Positions 43,732 to 51,987 of a stretch of DNA of 64,000 bases are shown here, piece by piece. Positions within the stretch are counted from its first letter, which is position 1. The number at the start of each line of letters is the position of its first letter. The DNA is from Flammeovirga yaeyamensis (GTDB lineage: Bacteria > Bacteroidota > Bacteroidia > Cytophagales > Flammeovirgaceae), in contig NZ_CP076133.1 of NCBI RefSeq assembly GCF_018736045.1, positions 992,001 to 1,056,000 of the forward strand, given 5' to 3'. A program made the translations under genes and the position numbers. The notes below the pieces were generated by a model. It saw only the letters and a program-made list of their open reading frames with translations, was not told the origin of the DNA and made no database searches.

Positions 43732-46272
43732 ATGTCACTTAAAAGAGAACTGATTTATATTGACGGGAAAGATCAGACGGATAGAATTGAAAAATATTCA
43801 AATCAGGGTAATAAGTGTGTTATTGTCTTTAAAAACAGCGATAGGGAATTTCATTATGGAAAAAATAGAGCAAAGATAGTCAGGACATCTGTAAGTGAAG
43901 AAAAGGCATTTAACGTTTTCAATTACTTACATGAAATTGCTGATACAGTAGGACTTAAAACGGATGAAGGGAGCAATATACTTTCAAGAAGTTACAAAAG
44001 TATTTCTGTCATTCCCGAGTACTGCATTTTGTCAAGTTTGTTAAATGGTTCTTTACCATATAGTCTAAGTAAAAATAAAAACCCTATTCTATTTCCATTT
44101 GGTTTTAATATAAGTCAGCAAAAGGCAGTTAATACTGCATTTTCTAACAATTTAAGTATCATTGAAGGACCTCCTGGAACAGGCAAGACTCAAACGATTC
44201 TCAACATTATTGCTAATGCGGTTTTAAATGGACAAAGTGTTGCGGTTGTTTCAAGTAATAACTCAGCAACAAAAAATGTTTATGAAAAATTGGAGAAGAA
44301 TGGTGTTGAATTTATAGCTGCACTTCTTGGTAATTCCCAAAACAAAAAGGAGTTTATTGCATCTCAAAAAGAAATAAATGAATTATCTCAGTTTAATTTA
44401 ACTGACGTTCAAAAAGCTGAAATAAAAGAAAAATGTATAACGCTTGCCGATCAACTCACTGAAAACCTTAGCAAGAAAAACGAGTTAGCAACACTTAAGT
44501 TAGAATTAGAAAACACAAGGTTAGAGTATGAACACTTCAAAGAAGCTTACGAAGAGAATACAGAAAAGAATGTAGGCTTCAAGAAAAATATTACAGCAAA
44601 TAAAATACTTGAGTTCTGGATTACCCTTAAAAGCCTTAGCGAAAAACGTAGAAAAATCAACTTCTTTAGAAGAATCATGTATTGGTTTAAATACGGTATT
44701 AAGGATAAGGCATTTTATATGAATTCATTTGATGAAATGATTCTTAGTTGCCAATCTATGTTTTATCCATTAAGAATACATGAAATTTCAGTTAGGATAA
44801 GTAGTCTAGAACAATCTCTGAAAGATTTTGCATTTGACCATAAAATGAAGGAGTACACTGATATGTCAATGCAACTATTCAAGGCAGAATTATGTAAAAG
44901 ATACAATCACCAAAAAAGAGTTCCTTATACGATCTCAGAACTTCGTCAAAAATCAGGTGAATTTATCAAGGATTACCCTGTCATTATGAGTACAACCTAT
45001 TCATTAAGACAGAGTTTATCAGATAATCTTTACTATGACTATGTAATTATAGATGAAGCTTCTCAAGTTGATCTGGCGACGGGAGCACTTGCTCTTTCTT
45101 GTGCAAAAAGAGCGGTCATTGTCGGTGATGTCAATCAGTTGCCCAATGTGGTGAATTCAGGTACGCAAATAAAAACAGATAGGATTTTTGATGCTTATAA
45201 ACTGAAAGAACCTTATCGTTATTCGAATCATAGTTTGCTATCGTCTATTCTTGAATTACTTCCCACAGCACCCAAAACTCTATTAAAAGAACATTATCGT
45301 TGTAATCCGAAGATTATAGAGTTCTGTAACAAGAAATTTTATGATGATCAATTAATAGTTCATACAGAACATACCACTAATCGACAACCTCTTATTGTTT
45401 ATAAAACAACACAAGGTAATCATGCTAGAGAACGTATGAATCAACGACAAATTGATATTATCAAACATGAAATTATCCCAAGTCAAAATCTTGAAAATGT
45501 AGACTTAGGTATTGTAACACCTTATCGTAATCAGACCTATGCTTTACAAAAAACATTTAAAGAAACGTCAATAAAAGCAGACACTGTAGATAAATTTCAA
45601 GGAAGAGAAAATGAGGTGATTATACTATCCACCGTTGATAATGAGATTTCTGATTTTACTGACAATCCTAATCGTTTAAATGTGGCCGTTTCAAGAGCAA
45701 TAGATCAATTAATAGTAGTGGTTAGTGGAAATGAAATGGAAAAAGAAAATAACATCTCCGACCTGATCAAATATATTGAATACAACAACTTTTCTATTAT
45801 TCAAAGTGAGTTAAATTCAATTTTCGATTTGCTATACCAAGGTTATGAGGATAAACGATCAAAGATTATTGAAAAATCTGGGAAGGTATCTGAGTTTGAT
45901 AGTGAAAACTTAATGTATGGATTAATCAAACAAGTATTGGCAGAAGAGAAATTTTTGAAATATAATGTGCTTTTGCATTACCCAATCAGACAGCTAATTA
46001 GAGATTATTCCAAATTAGACGATCAAGAAATAAAGTATGTGTCGAATTCAATGACACATTTAGATTTTCTTATTTACAACAAACTTGGTAAAACACCTGT
46101 ACTTGGAATAGAAGTTGATGGTTTTGAATTTCATAAGCAGGGAACAAGACAAGAGGAAAGGGATAGAATGAAAGATAGAATCTTAGAAAAATATAATTTC
46201 CCTATTCTACGTTTTGGTACAAATGAAAGTAAGGAGAAGGAGAAATTAATTAATAAGCTCAATGAACTTTAG
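43732..46272 (+). CDS. SF1 (Upf1-like) helicase fused to a C-terminal DUF2726-type nuclease
   Basis: The protein has 846 residues. Motif Q/I comes at FGFNISQQKAV and GPPGTGKTQT (146-155). Motif II is YVIIDEASQVD, motif III VGDVNQLPNVV, motif IV-like KEHYRCNPKII, motif V DTVDKFQGRENEVIILS and motif VI NPNRLNVAVSRAIDQLIVV. A coiled insertion lies between Ia and II. The last ~150 residues match DUF2726/restriction-endonuclease-like folds (YPIRQLIRD, THLDFLIYNK, PVLGIEVDGFEFHKQ). Such helicase-nuclease proteins occur in mobile and phage-defence contexts. Together with the nearby YhcG nuclease it hints at a defence module. Confidence 0.9.
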   Translation: MSLKRELIYIDGKDQTDRIEKYSNQGNKCVIVFKNSDREFHYGKNRAKIVRTSVSEEKAFNVFNYLHEIADTVGLKTDEGSNILSRSYKSISVIPEYCILSSLLNGSLPYSLSKNKNPILFPFGFNISQQKAVNTAFSNNLSIIEGPPGTGKTQTILNIIANAVLNGQSVAVVSSNNSATKNVYEKLEKNGVEFIAALLGNSQNKKEFIASQKEINELSQFNLTDVQKAEIKEKCITLADQLTENLSKKNELATLKLELENTRLEYEHFKEAYEENTEKNVGFKKNITANKILEFWITLKSLSEKRRKINFFRRIMYWFKYGIKDKAFYMNSFDEMILSCQSMFYPLRIHEISVRISSLEQSLKDFAFDHKMKEYTDMSMQLFKAELCKRYNHQKRVPYTISELRQKSGEFIKDYPVIMSTTYSLRQSLSDNLYYDYVIIDEASQVDLATGALALSCAKRAVIVGDVNQLPNVVNSGTQIKTDRIFDAYKLKEPYRYSNHSLLSSILELLPTAPKTLLKEHYRCNPKIIEFCNKKFYDDQLIVHTEHTTNRQPLIVYKTTQGNHARERMNQRQIDIIKHEIIPSQNLENVDLGIVTPYRNQTYALQKTFKETSIKADTVDKFQGRENEVIILSTVDNEISDFTDNPNRLNVAVSRAIDQLIVVVSGNEMEKENNISDLIKYIEYNNFSIIQSELNSIFDLLYQGYEDKRSKIIEKSGKVSEFDSENLMYGLIKQVLAEEKFLKYNVLLHYPIRQLIRDYSKLDDQEIKYVSNSMTHLDFLIYNKLGKTPVLGIEVDGFEFHKQGTRQEERDRMKDRILEKYNFPILRFGTNESKEKEKLINKLNEL

Positions 46273-46804
46273 GGTTTGAAACTACATACTTCTTCAAAAA
46301 AATATGGTATGAGTGAGTACTACGTCTTAATTCTTGTGCCAGTATGAGAAAATATGGAATTCCAAAATAAAACATAGCGTTATTGGAAAATTGGTACGTT
46401 GTTGCGTTTTAGCAAGCCCCCACAACAGATTGAAAAAAATAAAAAGGCTTGTTACTTTCCAGTTTGTGAAAATCCTTCCTAAATAATTTACTATTCACTT
46501 TGAAGAATCGCCTTGAGGTAGATAACTGAAGCTTGGTTATCTCAAATAACCAATCCTTAATACGCAAGTGTGAATCAATAGTAGCTTCCTATGAATATCA
46601 AACAAAGAAATCTATAGGTAAGCCATAAGATGGAAAACTTCACATACGGTTTGATGAAGGGGTTCTGATAGTTTTTCAAAATGATTACATTTATAATTAT
46701 AAATTTGAGAGAGCTATCAGGCTCTACTCTACTTTACTATTATACCTCTACAATAATCAAATCAAAAATTTTTACCATATTGCTACTTTATCAATAGTAT
46801 TTAT
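46273..46804 (+). other. Intergenic region with degenerate group II intron 3' end (domain V at 46621-46653)
   Basis: The sequence AGCCATAAGATGGAAAACTT and the following CACATACGGTTT resemble group II intron domain V (AGCC-TA ... GAAA ... AC-TACGGTT), followed by GATGAAGGGG as in many bacterial introns near their 3' end. The lower stem AGCC/GGTT is kept but the upper stem is poorly paired, so it is probably dead. No reverse transcriptase frame remains upstream. Nothing else is recognisable in the 532 bp. Confidence 0.5.
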
Positions 46805-47812
46805 ATGGAACTACGTAATTCAGAAAATACATCACTTCTTTTAGATATTACAGATTTAATTGAATCGAGCAAAAGTCAATTGGTCAGTAATATAAATAGT
46901 TCATTGACAATATTATTTTGGCAAATAGGGAAAAAGATTCTCTTTGAAACATTAGAGAACAAAAGAGCTAAATATGGTAAGGAAACTATTTCTAAGCTTT
47001 CTACATCTTTGTGTTTAAAATTTGGTAAAAGCTACGAGGAGAAGAACTTAAGAAGAATGGTTCAATTTGCTGAAAAGTTTCCAGAATTAGAAAAAGTCGT
47101 TACACTGTCACGACATTTATCGTGGTCACACTTTTTAGTGTTAATTCCAATAAAAGAGAAGCAAGAAAGAGAATTCTACAGTAATCTTTCAATGAACAAT
47201 AATTTGGGAGTAAGAGGTCTGAGAACTGAAATTTCACGTAAAACATTTGAGAGAACGGAGAATGCAAATTCACAAATTATTTCAAAGAATAAGCTTTCAA
47301 AGGGGATTTTTAAAGATCCATATTTATTGGAATTTCTAGATTTAAAGAAAGGTTTTTTAGAAAATGATTTAGAAGAAGCAATTCTTAAACAAATAGAAAA
47401 CTTCATCTTAGAACTTGGTAATGGTTTTACGTTTGTTGAAAGACAAAAACGAATGATTATAGATGGTGATGATTATTATCTAGACTTATTGTTCTATCAC
47501 AGAAAACTAAAAAGACTAGTAGCAATAGAATTAAAAATAGACAAATTCAAGGCTAAATATAAAGGTCAAATGGAGCTTTATCTAAAATGGTTAAATAGAT
47601 ATGAGAAACAAGAAGGAGAAAATGAACCAATTGGTCTAATATTATGTGCTGAAACAAGTAAAGAACAAATTGAACTTCTTGAAATGGATAGAGATGGAAT
47701 TATGGTAGCGGAGTATTGGACTATTTTACCACCAAAAGAGCTTCTAGAAGCAAAATTACATGAAGCATTAATAGAAGCGAAAGAGATAATAGAAAGAAGA
47801 AAACTATTGTAA
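46805..47812 (+). CDS. YhcG-family PD-(D/E)XK nuclease (DUF1016)
   Basis: The 335-residue protein is full length for the family. The N-terminal DUF1016_N helices (LTILFWQIGKKILFE, YEEKNLRRMVQFAEKFP, LSWSHFLVLIPIK) are followed by the nuclease domain (GFTFVERQKRMIIDGDDYYL; DLLFYHRKLKRLVAIELKID), giving the D...ExK triad. YhcG proteins occur with restriction-modification and mobile elements. Its stop is 4 bp before the left core of attC-like site G, so it sits as a cassette gene. Confidence 0.92.
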   Translation: MELRNSENTSLLLDITDLIESSKSQLVSNINSSLTILFWQIGKKILFETLENKRAKYGKETISKLSTSLCLKFGKSYEEKNLRRMVQFAEKFPELEKVVTLSRHLSWSHFLVLIPIKEKQEREFYSNLSMNNNLGVRGLRTEISRKTFERTENANSQIISKNKLSKGIFKDPYLLEFLDLKKGFLENDLEEAILKQIENFILELGNGFTFVERQKRMIIDGDDYYLDLLFYHRKLKRLVAIELKIDKFKAKYKGQMELYLKWLNRYEKQEGENEPIGLILCAETSKEQIELLEMDRDGIMVAEYWTILPPKELLEAKLHEALIEAKEIIERRKLL

Positions 47813-47816
47813 AAGT

Positions 47817-47883
47817 AAATAACATCAACTAAACTCCAATCACGGTTGACACAAAAGCTCACGAGTTTAGCCATCATATACAG
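47817..47883 (+). other. attC-like site G (right core degenerate)
   Basis: The left core is AAATAAC. The central palindrome arms ACTAAACT / GAGTTTAG are nearly identical to sites B and D, but the apical stem is damaged (CGGTTGACACAAAAGC). The right core position reads CATATACAG, 6/9 complementary to CTGTACAAC at the end of the next cassette (48563-48571). Confidence 0.65.
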
Positions 47884-47923
47884 CATTAGAAAGCAAATTA
47901 CATTAAACAAAACATACCAACAA

Positions 47924-48559
47924 ATGAAATATTTTTCTATTTCCATTCTTGTCATCTTTATTTGTTCATGCAAGAGTAAAGTAAATGAATCAAACACTAC
48001 AGAAATAAAAGAAGTAGTAGTAATTGATAAAGCAAATGAGATTATTACCAACGGTACAGCAGTTAAAAGTACAAGCAATATTCCAGAGGAAAATAATATT
48101 GGAGAACCTGAGGGCGTGGTAAAAATTGATGAAACGAAACATAGTAATATCAAATTATTATCATATTCAGAGATTTCTAAACCAGATTCAGTTATAAAAT
48201 CAAACTCGATTACATTTAATAAAAAATGTGCAATCAGTATCATTCCTTCTTCTAAGTGGATAAGTGCGGAACAAGAAAAAATGGGTGAGGATGGTTGGAT
48301 GACAGTTGTGGAAGATAATTCTTATTACCTAGACCAAGGAAGGCAAGTGTTAATCAAAAATAATATTGAATTTATCAAAGGTGTATCTAGGGAGAAACGA
48401 TATATGATGTTTATGGAAGAAGATTCTATTGTTTCTACTATAGATTTACATAAAATGGAAGATGCTTGGGGAATAATTCTTTTCAATGGACATGATACGC
48501 CTTATTTGTGGAGTGGTACAGAAATAGACGAGGATTTAAAATTTGTATACAATAAATAA
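47924..48559 (+). CDS. Cassette gene: hypothetical lipoprotein
   Basis: I chose the ATG at 47924 (MKYFSISILVIFICSCKSK) because it gives an exact lipoprotein signal. An earlier start at 47846 would run through the attC-like site. The 211-residue product has a low-complexity linker after the Cys, then a folded region (ISIIPSSKWISAEQEKMGED, DNSYYLDQGRQVLIKNNIEF). No family was recognised. It lies between sites G and H. Confidence 0.75.
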   Translation: MKYFSISILVIFICSCKSKVNESNTTEIKEVVVIDKANEIITNGTAVKSTSNIPEENNIGEPEGVVKIDETKHSNIKLLSYSEISKPDSVIKSNSITFNKKCAISIIPSSKWISAEQEKMGEDGWMTVVEDNSYYLDQGRQVLIKNNIEFIKGVSREKRYMMFMEEDSIVSTIDLHKMEDAWGIILFNGHDTPYLWSGTEIDEDLKFVYNK

Positions 48560-48562
48560 CGT

Positions 48563-48634
48563 CTGTACAACAATAGCTAACCTCATACATCGGGTGAGAC
48601 ACACGCTGGTTGTAGTTTAGCGTTTACGTTGCCA
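48563..48634 (+). other. attC-like site H
   Basis: The left core is CTGTACAAC (48563-48571) and the right core GTTGCCA (48628-48634). An inner pairing GCTAAC / GTTTAGC is present with GGTTGT near the apex. Its sequence family differs from sites B/D/G. Confidence 0.6.
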
Positions 48635-48657
48635 ACAATTGACATAAAAATTTAATA

Positions 48658-49245
48658 ATGAAAGTAATTGATTATTTATATAAAGTGATTAAGTCAGAAA
48701 TTGAATTTATTCCTTTCTCTGAACCCCAAAAAAATGATAATAAGGTTTATCCAAATGAAATTATGGATATTATAAAAAAATATGGAAATAATTTTATGCT
48801 TAATGGTCAAGAAATTGACATAGACCTAGGATACAATGATTTTGGTGGGTTAATTAACAGAGGAATTGAAATTTCAAATGATGGAGCAGGTAATTCTTGG
48901 GTCATTGAAGTTAGTCCAAATCAAGAATGTAAAGCTGTATATTTCTGTTGCCATGACCCAGCCATATTATTAAAACAATCAAATTCATTGATTGAATTTT
49001 TTCAACAAATTATAGAAGATGAACTTTTTCTAATTGAAGAAGAATTAGTGATACCCATAAAGGAAATAGACACTAACTTATTAAATGAGTTTTCTTTAGA
49101 TGATAAAAGTAAATTAAAAGAAAAAGTATTAGTGGACCTTTCTTCAAATATGAAGGTAGGACAGGGTTTTGATTGGGATAAATTTGGACCAAGAACAACT
49201 ATAATAAAACACAAAAGCAAAGAGATGTGGTTACTATTAAAATAA
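48658..49245 (+). CDS. Cassette 8: SMI1/KNR4 (SUKH) family immunity-like protein
   Basis: The 195-residue soluble protein has the SUKH core: a helical start, then GLINRGIEISNDGAGNSWVI and CKAVYFCCHDPAILLKQSNS with a following helix (LIEFFQQIIED). SUKH proteins are widespread immunity proteins against contact-dependent and polymorphic toxins. No toxin is nearby, as expected for an orphan immunity gene kept in a cassette. It starts 23 bp after the core of site H and ends 6 bp before site I. Confidence 0.8.
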   Translation: MKVIDYLYKVIKSEIEFIPFSEPQKNDNKVYPNEIMDIIKKYGNNFMLNGQEIDIDLGYNDFGGLINRGIEISNDGAGNSWVIEVSPNQECKAVYFCCHDPAILLKQSNSLIEFFQQIIEDELFLIEEELVIPIKEIDTNLLNEFSLDDKSKLKEKVLVDLSSNMKVGQGFDWDKFGPRTTIIKHKSKEMWLLLK

Positions 49246-49251
49246 AACTGT

Positions 49252-49310
49252 AGGCAATAATTAAGGCTTAGTGAGGCCTGAAAGACCAAAAATTAAGCCC
49301 TTAGTTGAAC
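49252..49310 (+). other. attC-like site I
   Basis: This is near-identical to site F: left AGGCAAT, stems AAGGCTTA / TAAGCCCTT and GGCC-TGAAA-GACC, right core GTTGAAC (49304-49310). TGTAGGCAAT is 8/10 complementary to GTTGCCAACA at the beginning of cassette 8. Confidence 0.72.
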
Positions 49311-50063
49311 AAAATCGGTGGGTTACACATTGAAATCTGTATGAAACTTAGAATAGACTTTTCAATGGCATGGAGGGTCTTTTTTGTGGCTTATTTTTTA
49401 ATTATTCTCAAAATTTCCCTCTCCTGAGTATTTTAAGATAAAGAATTACACTAAAAAGCACTTGAATTTGAGTGTATTAGGTGTATTTATTCAGGCTTGT
49501 TTTCATAAGCAAAAATGTAGAAAGATGGAGTTAATTTATTCTGCCTGCATTTAGATTTCCCTTTTTTGGAGGAGCTCTTTGTGATGCAAAACGTGGCATG
49601 ATCACCATACTTCTTTACTTAAGGCAAGGACACACTTTTGGATCATACCCAAGTTTTTCACTTGAAATTTTATGGCTCCATCGTCTCTATCACTTAATCT
49701 AAAGACAGACCTCAAAGTATATACATAATGTTTGAAGATGGTGTAACATGTATTTAATTTTCTTTGAGAAGAAGCAGATAATCATTAATTTAAAAGATGG
49801 AAAGTTCAAGTAGGATCTATTTAAAATACAATGAAATACTAACGATAGTATCGATGAATTTTTGAAAAGGATTAAAAGACTTTCCACTGGTGTTATGTTT
49901 AGATACACTTGATAAAACATGTTTTTTAAAAATGGAATAACACGTTACACTTTTTCGACTATTGTCTCTTTTTTTTTCATCTTAGTAAACTATTAATTAC
50001 AAAATCAATTAAGATATAAAGGTAAGAGTTTGTGGGTGTTAGCTATCGAAGCTTTTGTTCAAC
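49311..50063. repeat. ~750 bp degenerate block, copy 2
   Basis: This block is homologous to 42639-43394. The left edge GTTGAACAAAA (49304-49314) is the exact 11 nt complement of TTTTGTTCAAC at its right edge (50053-50063), so it has the end symmetry of an integron cassette. Minus-strand coding remnants are the same as in copy 1 but with different lesions. Confidence 0.78.
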
Positions 50064-50146
50064 AAAGGCAATGTAGAAGTTGTATAAGTTTAATGTAGAC
50101 TCTTTATTAATGATTATAATTAAATCATTAGACCTTATTTAATGAT

Positions 50147-50665
50147 ATGAAAAAGCTAATTGAAATAAACCCAATAGAGGATCGACAAGAATTATTGGAT
50201 TTGAGAAGAAGTGAAAAACTTGGATGCAGTATATCTGTTAATTATATCTACTTTCTAACTGAAGAATTTATCACTTACCCAAGTGGTCAAAGTGCCATCC
50301 TATATATTGGTGAAGCTATGAGAAAGTCTGAAAACACTGGGGTTAGGTTTGTTCAGCATATTACTCCTAAAAAAGAAACAGGATCGGACTCTGGTAATAA
50401 TTTGATACTTTCTCATTTCTTTCATAATAATTGGAAAATTGGATTGGTTGTTTTTGAATCCAATCAAAGCCGTAAGTTAATTGAGCGAGAAATGATATAT
50501 TGGCATATACAACAATTTGGTGCACCTCCTATAGCACAAGGAAAAATACCTCTTGATAAAAAAGGCAAGAATAGAAATAAGGATATTTTTGAATATTTAG
50601 AATCTAATAAGCAATCTGTAGCTAAAAATGGGGATTTTCTACGGAACATTAATAATAGGGTATAA
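50147..50665 (+). CDS. GIY-YIG-fold nuclease-like protein
   Basis: The 172-residue protein has a GIY-like strand (SVNYIYFLTEEF) and the YIG strand (SAILYIGEAMRKSENTG), followed by a helix with Arg/His (VRFVQHITP). A downstream Glu in LIEREMIYWHIQQFG could be the catalytic Glu. The GIY motif is degenerate (NYIY), so catalytic activity is uncertain. It may be cotranscribed with the Imm26-like gene 8 bp downstream. Confidence 0.62.
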   Translation: MKKLIEINPIEDRQELLDLRRSEKLGCSISVNYIYFLTEEFITYPSGQSAILYIGEAMRKSENTGVRFVQHITPKKETGSDSGNNLILSHFFHNNWKIGLVVFESNQSRKLIEREMIYWHIQQFGAPPIAQGKIPLDKKGKNRNKDIFEYLESNKQSVAKNGDFLRNINNRV

Positions 50666-50673
50666 TACTATGT

Positions 50674-51228
50674 ATGTTCTATCCCTCCCTCTACTCAGAG
50701 CATACATCTAGCATTAAAAGTAAACAGTTGAAAAAGAAGTTTAAAATTAAGAGATGGACCCCAGGAAGTGTTTATGCCATTCCTTTGTCCAATGGACAGT
50801 TTGGTCTCATCCAGACAGTTGATCTAATGATGAAGAATGTTGTGTACATTGTGGTATTCGAAATTCTACTAGATGAACCCCCTAAAAAGTTAATTGATTT
50901 AAGAAAAGTCCCTATAATCTCTTTGTATGCAACATTAAGGTCTCACTTAAATAATGGAAGTTTGGCTTTCATTGATGTCTATGATATTGTAACATCGAAA
51001 AGAGCATTCCCAAATGAAAAGTTTGCAGAAAAAGGGTATATAGGTGCTAAGTTTTCTGACATAGGATTGATTGCAAAGTTCATTGAGGCCTTTCATGGGG
51101 TAATTCCATGGAATGCAATGTATGAAGAGGATTATTGGACTAAATATTTAAATGCAGGAATTAAGAATCCTAAGAATGCATGGGTTTTGACACCTCAAGA
51201 ACGGGAGAAATATAGAGCTCGATTATAA
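50674..51228 (+). CDS. Imm26-like immunity protein
   Basis: The 184-residue soluble protein contains KIKRWTPGSVYAIPLSNGQF and GLIQTVDLMMKNVVYIVVFE, the pattern of the Imm26 immunity domain (a P/GDVFAIPL---YGFG-like start). It follows the GIY-YIG-like gene by 8 bp. A toxin-immunity relationship between the two is possible but speculative. Confidence 0.55.
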   Translation: MFYPSLYSEHTSSIKSKQLKKKFKIKRWTPGSVYAIPLSNGQFGLIQTVDLMMKNVVYIVVFEILLDEPPKKLIDLRKVPIISLYATLRSHLNNGSLAFIDVYDIVTSKRAFPNEKFAEKGYIGAKFSDIGLIAKFIEAFHGVIPWNAMYEEDYWTKYLNAGIKNPKNAWVLTPQEREKYRARL

Positions 51229-51270
51229 GGGGAGATACTTCATAGTAATCCTCTTGTTGTACTTAACTTG

Positions 51271-51304
51271 AGTAGTTGGAAATCATGTACATCTACCAAC
51301 TACT
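51271..51304 (+). terminator. Hairpin after the Imm26-like gene
   Basis: A 9 bp perfect stem (AGTAGTTGG / CCAACTACT) with a 16 nt loop is present. No T-run follows, so termination is uncertain. Confidence 0.4.
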
Positions 51305-51329
51305 TCCAATTGAAGCAAATTATTAAAAT

Positions 51330-51875
51330 ATGAAAAATCTCATCATCACATTTATCTCAAGTTTAGCACTGACCTCTTTTTGTTTTAGTCAGAGTATTGA
51401 TTCAAAAATGAAAGAGATTCGGTCTAAGTATAATGAAGTAAATGAGTATACTGATTATGAAATAATAACTCTGAATAATGAAGAGTTTATGGATCAAATG
51501 ACAGATGGAGGAGGTGAGTTAACTATGTATTTTAGAGATAATTTGATTTCTAAAATATACGAGAAGATCTATTTATCTTATGGGGTTAGAGAAACTGAAT
51601 ATTATTATTGGAATGAAAAACTCTTTTTTATTTATCAAGTAGAAAAAATATTCAATCATATAAAGCATTTATCAGATACTGTAGAAATAACAAAAGATGA
51701 AGCATTTGAGCTAGTAAGTAATGCCGAGAATAGATATTATTTCCATGCAGATACATTGATCCATCTTATAAAGAAAAAGAATAATTTATTAGGTTTTGAT
51801 TCATCGGAAGAGGAAGTTGAAATGCTTGTCAATTGCTCTAAAGATTATTTGGCTAATTTTATAAAGCAAGAATAA
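51330..51875 (+). CDS. Hypothetical secreted protein
   Basis: The 181-residue protein has a Sec signal (ITFISSLALTSFCFSQS). The rest is Tyr- and Glu-rich (EYTDYEIITLNNEEF; YLSYGVRETEYYYWNEKLFF), a style seen in many Bacteroidota secreted proteins of unknown function. There is no catalytic signature and no clear partner. Confidence 0.75.
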   Translation: MKNLIITFISSLALTSFCFSQSIDSKMKEIRSKYNEVNEYTDYEIITLNNEEFMDQMTDGGGELTMYFRDNLISKIYEKIYLSYGVRETEYYYWNEKLFFIYQVEKIFNHIKHLSDTVEITKDEAFELVSNAENRYYFHADTLIHLIKKKNNLLGFDSSEEEVEMLVNCSKDYLANFIKQE

Positions 51876-51987
51876 CTAAGAACAATCATAACGAAGTGCT
51901 ATTTGAAACCTAAACAACATTTCAAATGTCATGGACCTCAACTTTTACTCTATTATTCTTTAAAAAACATTTAACCAAAAACTAAAT

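Noticed and set aside
47578-48243. 221-codon minus-strand frame
   Set aside because: It runs antisense through the YhcG nuclease, attC-like site G and a lipoprotein gene, all of which have clear family or structural signatures.
39281-49310. Reading the repeated palindromes as a CRISPR array
   Set aside because: Spacings are hundreds of bases with genes between, repeats are long and imperfect, and no cas genes are present.
38410-50063. Integron integrase within the window
   Set aside because: No tyrosine recombinase with the expected Arg/His/Arg/Tyr residues was found in the plausible genes on either strand.
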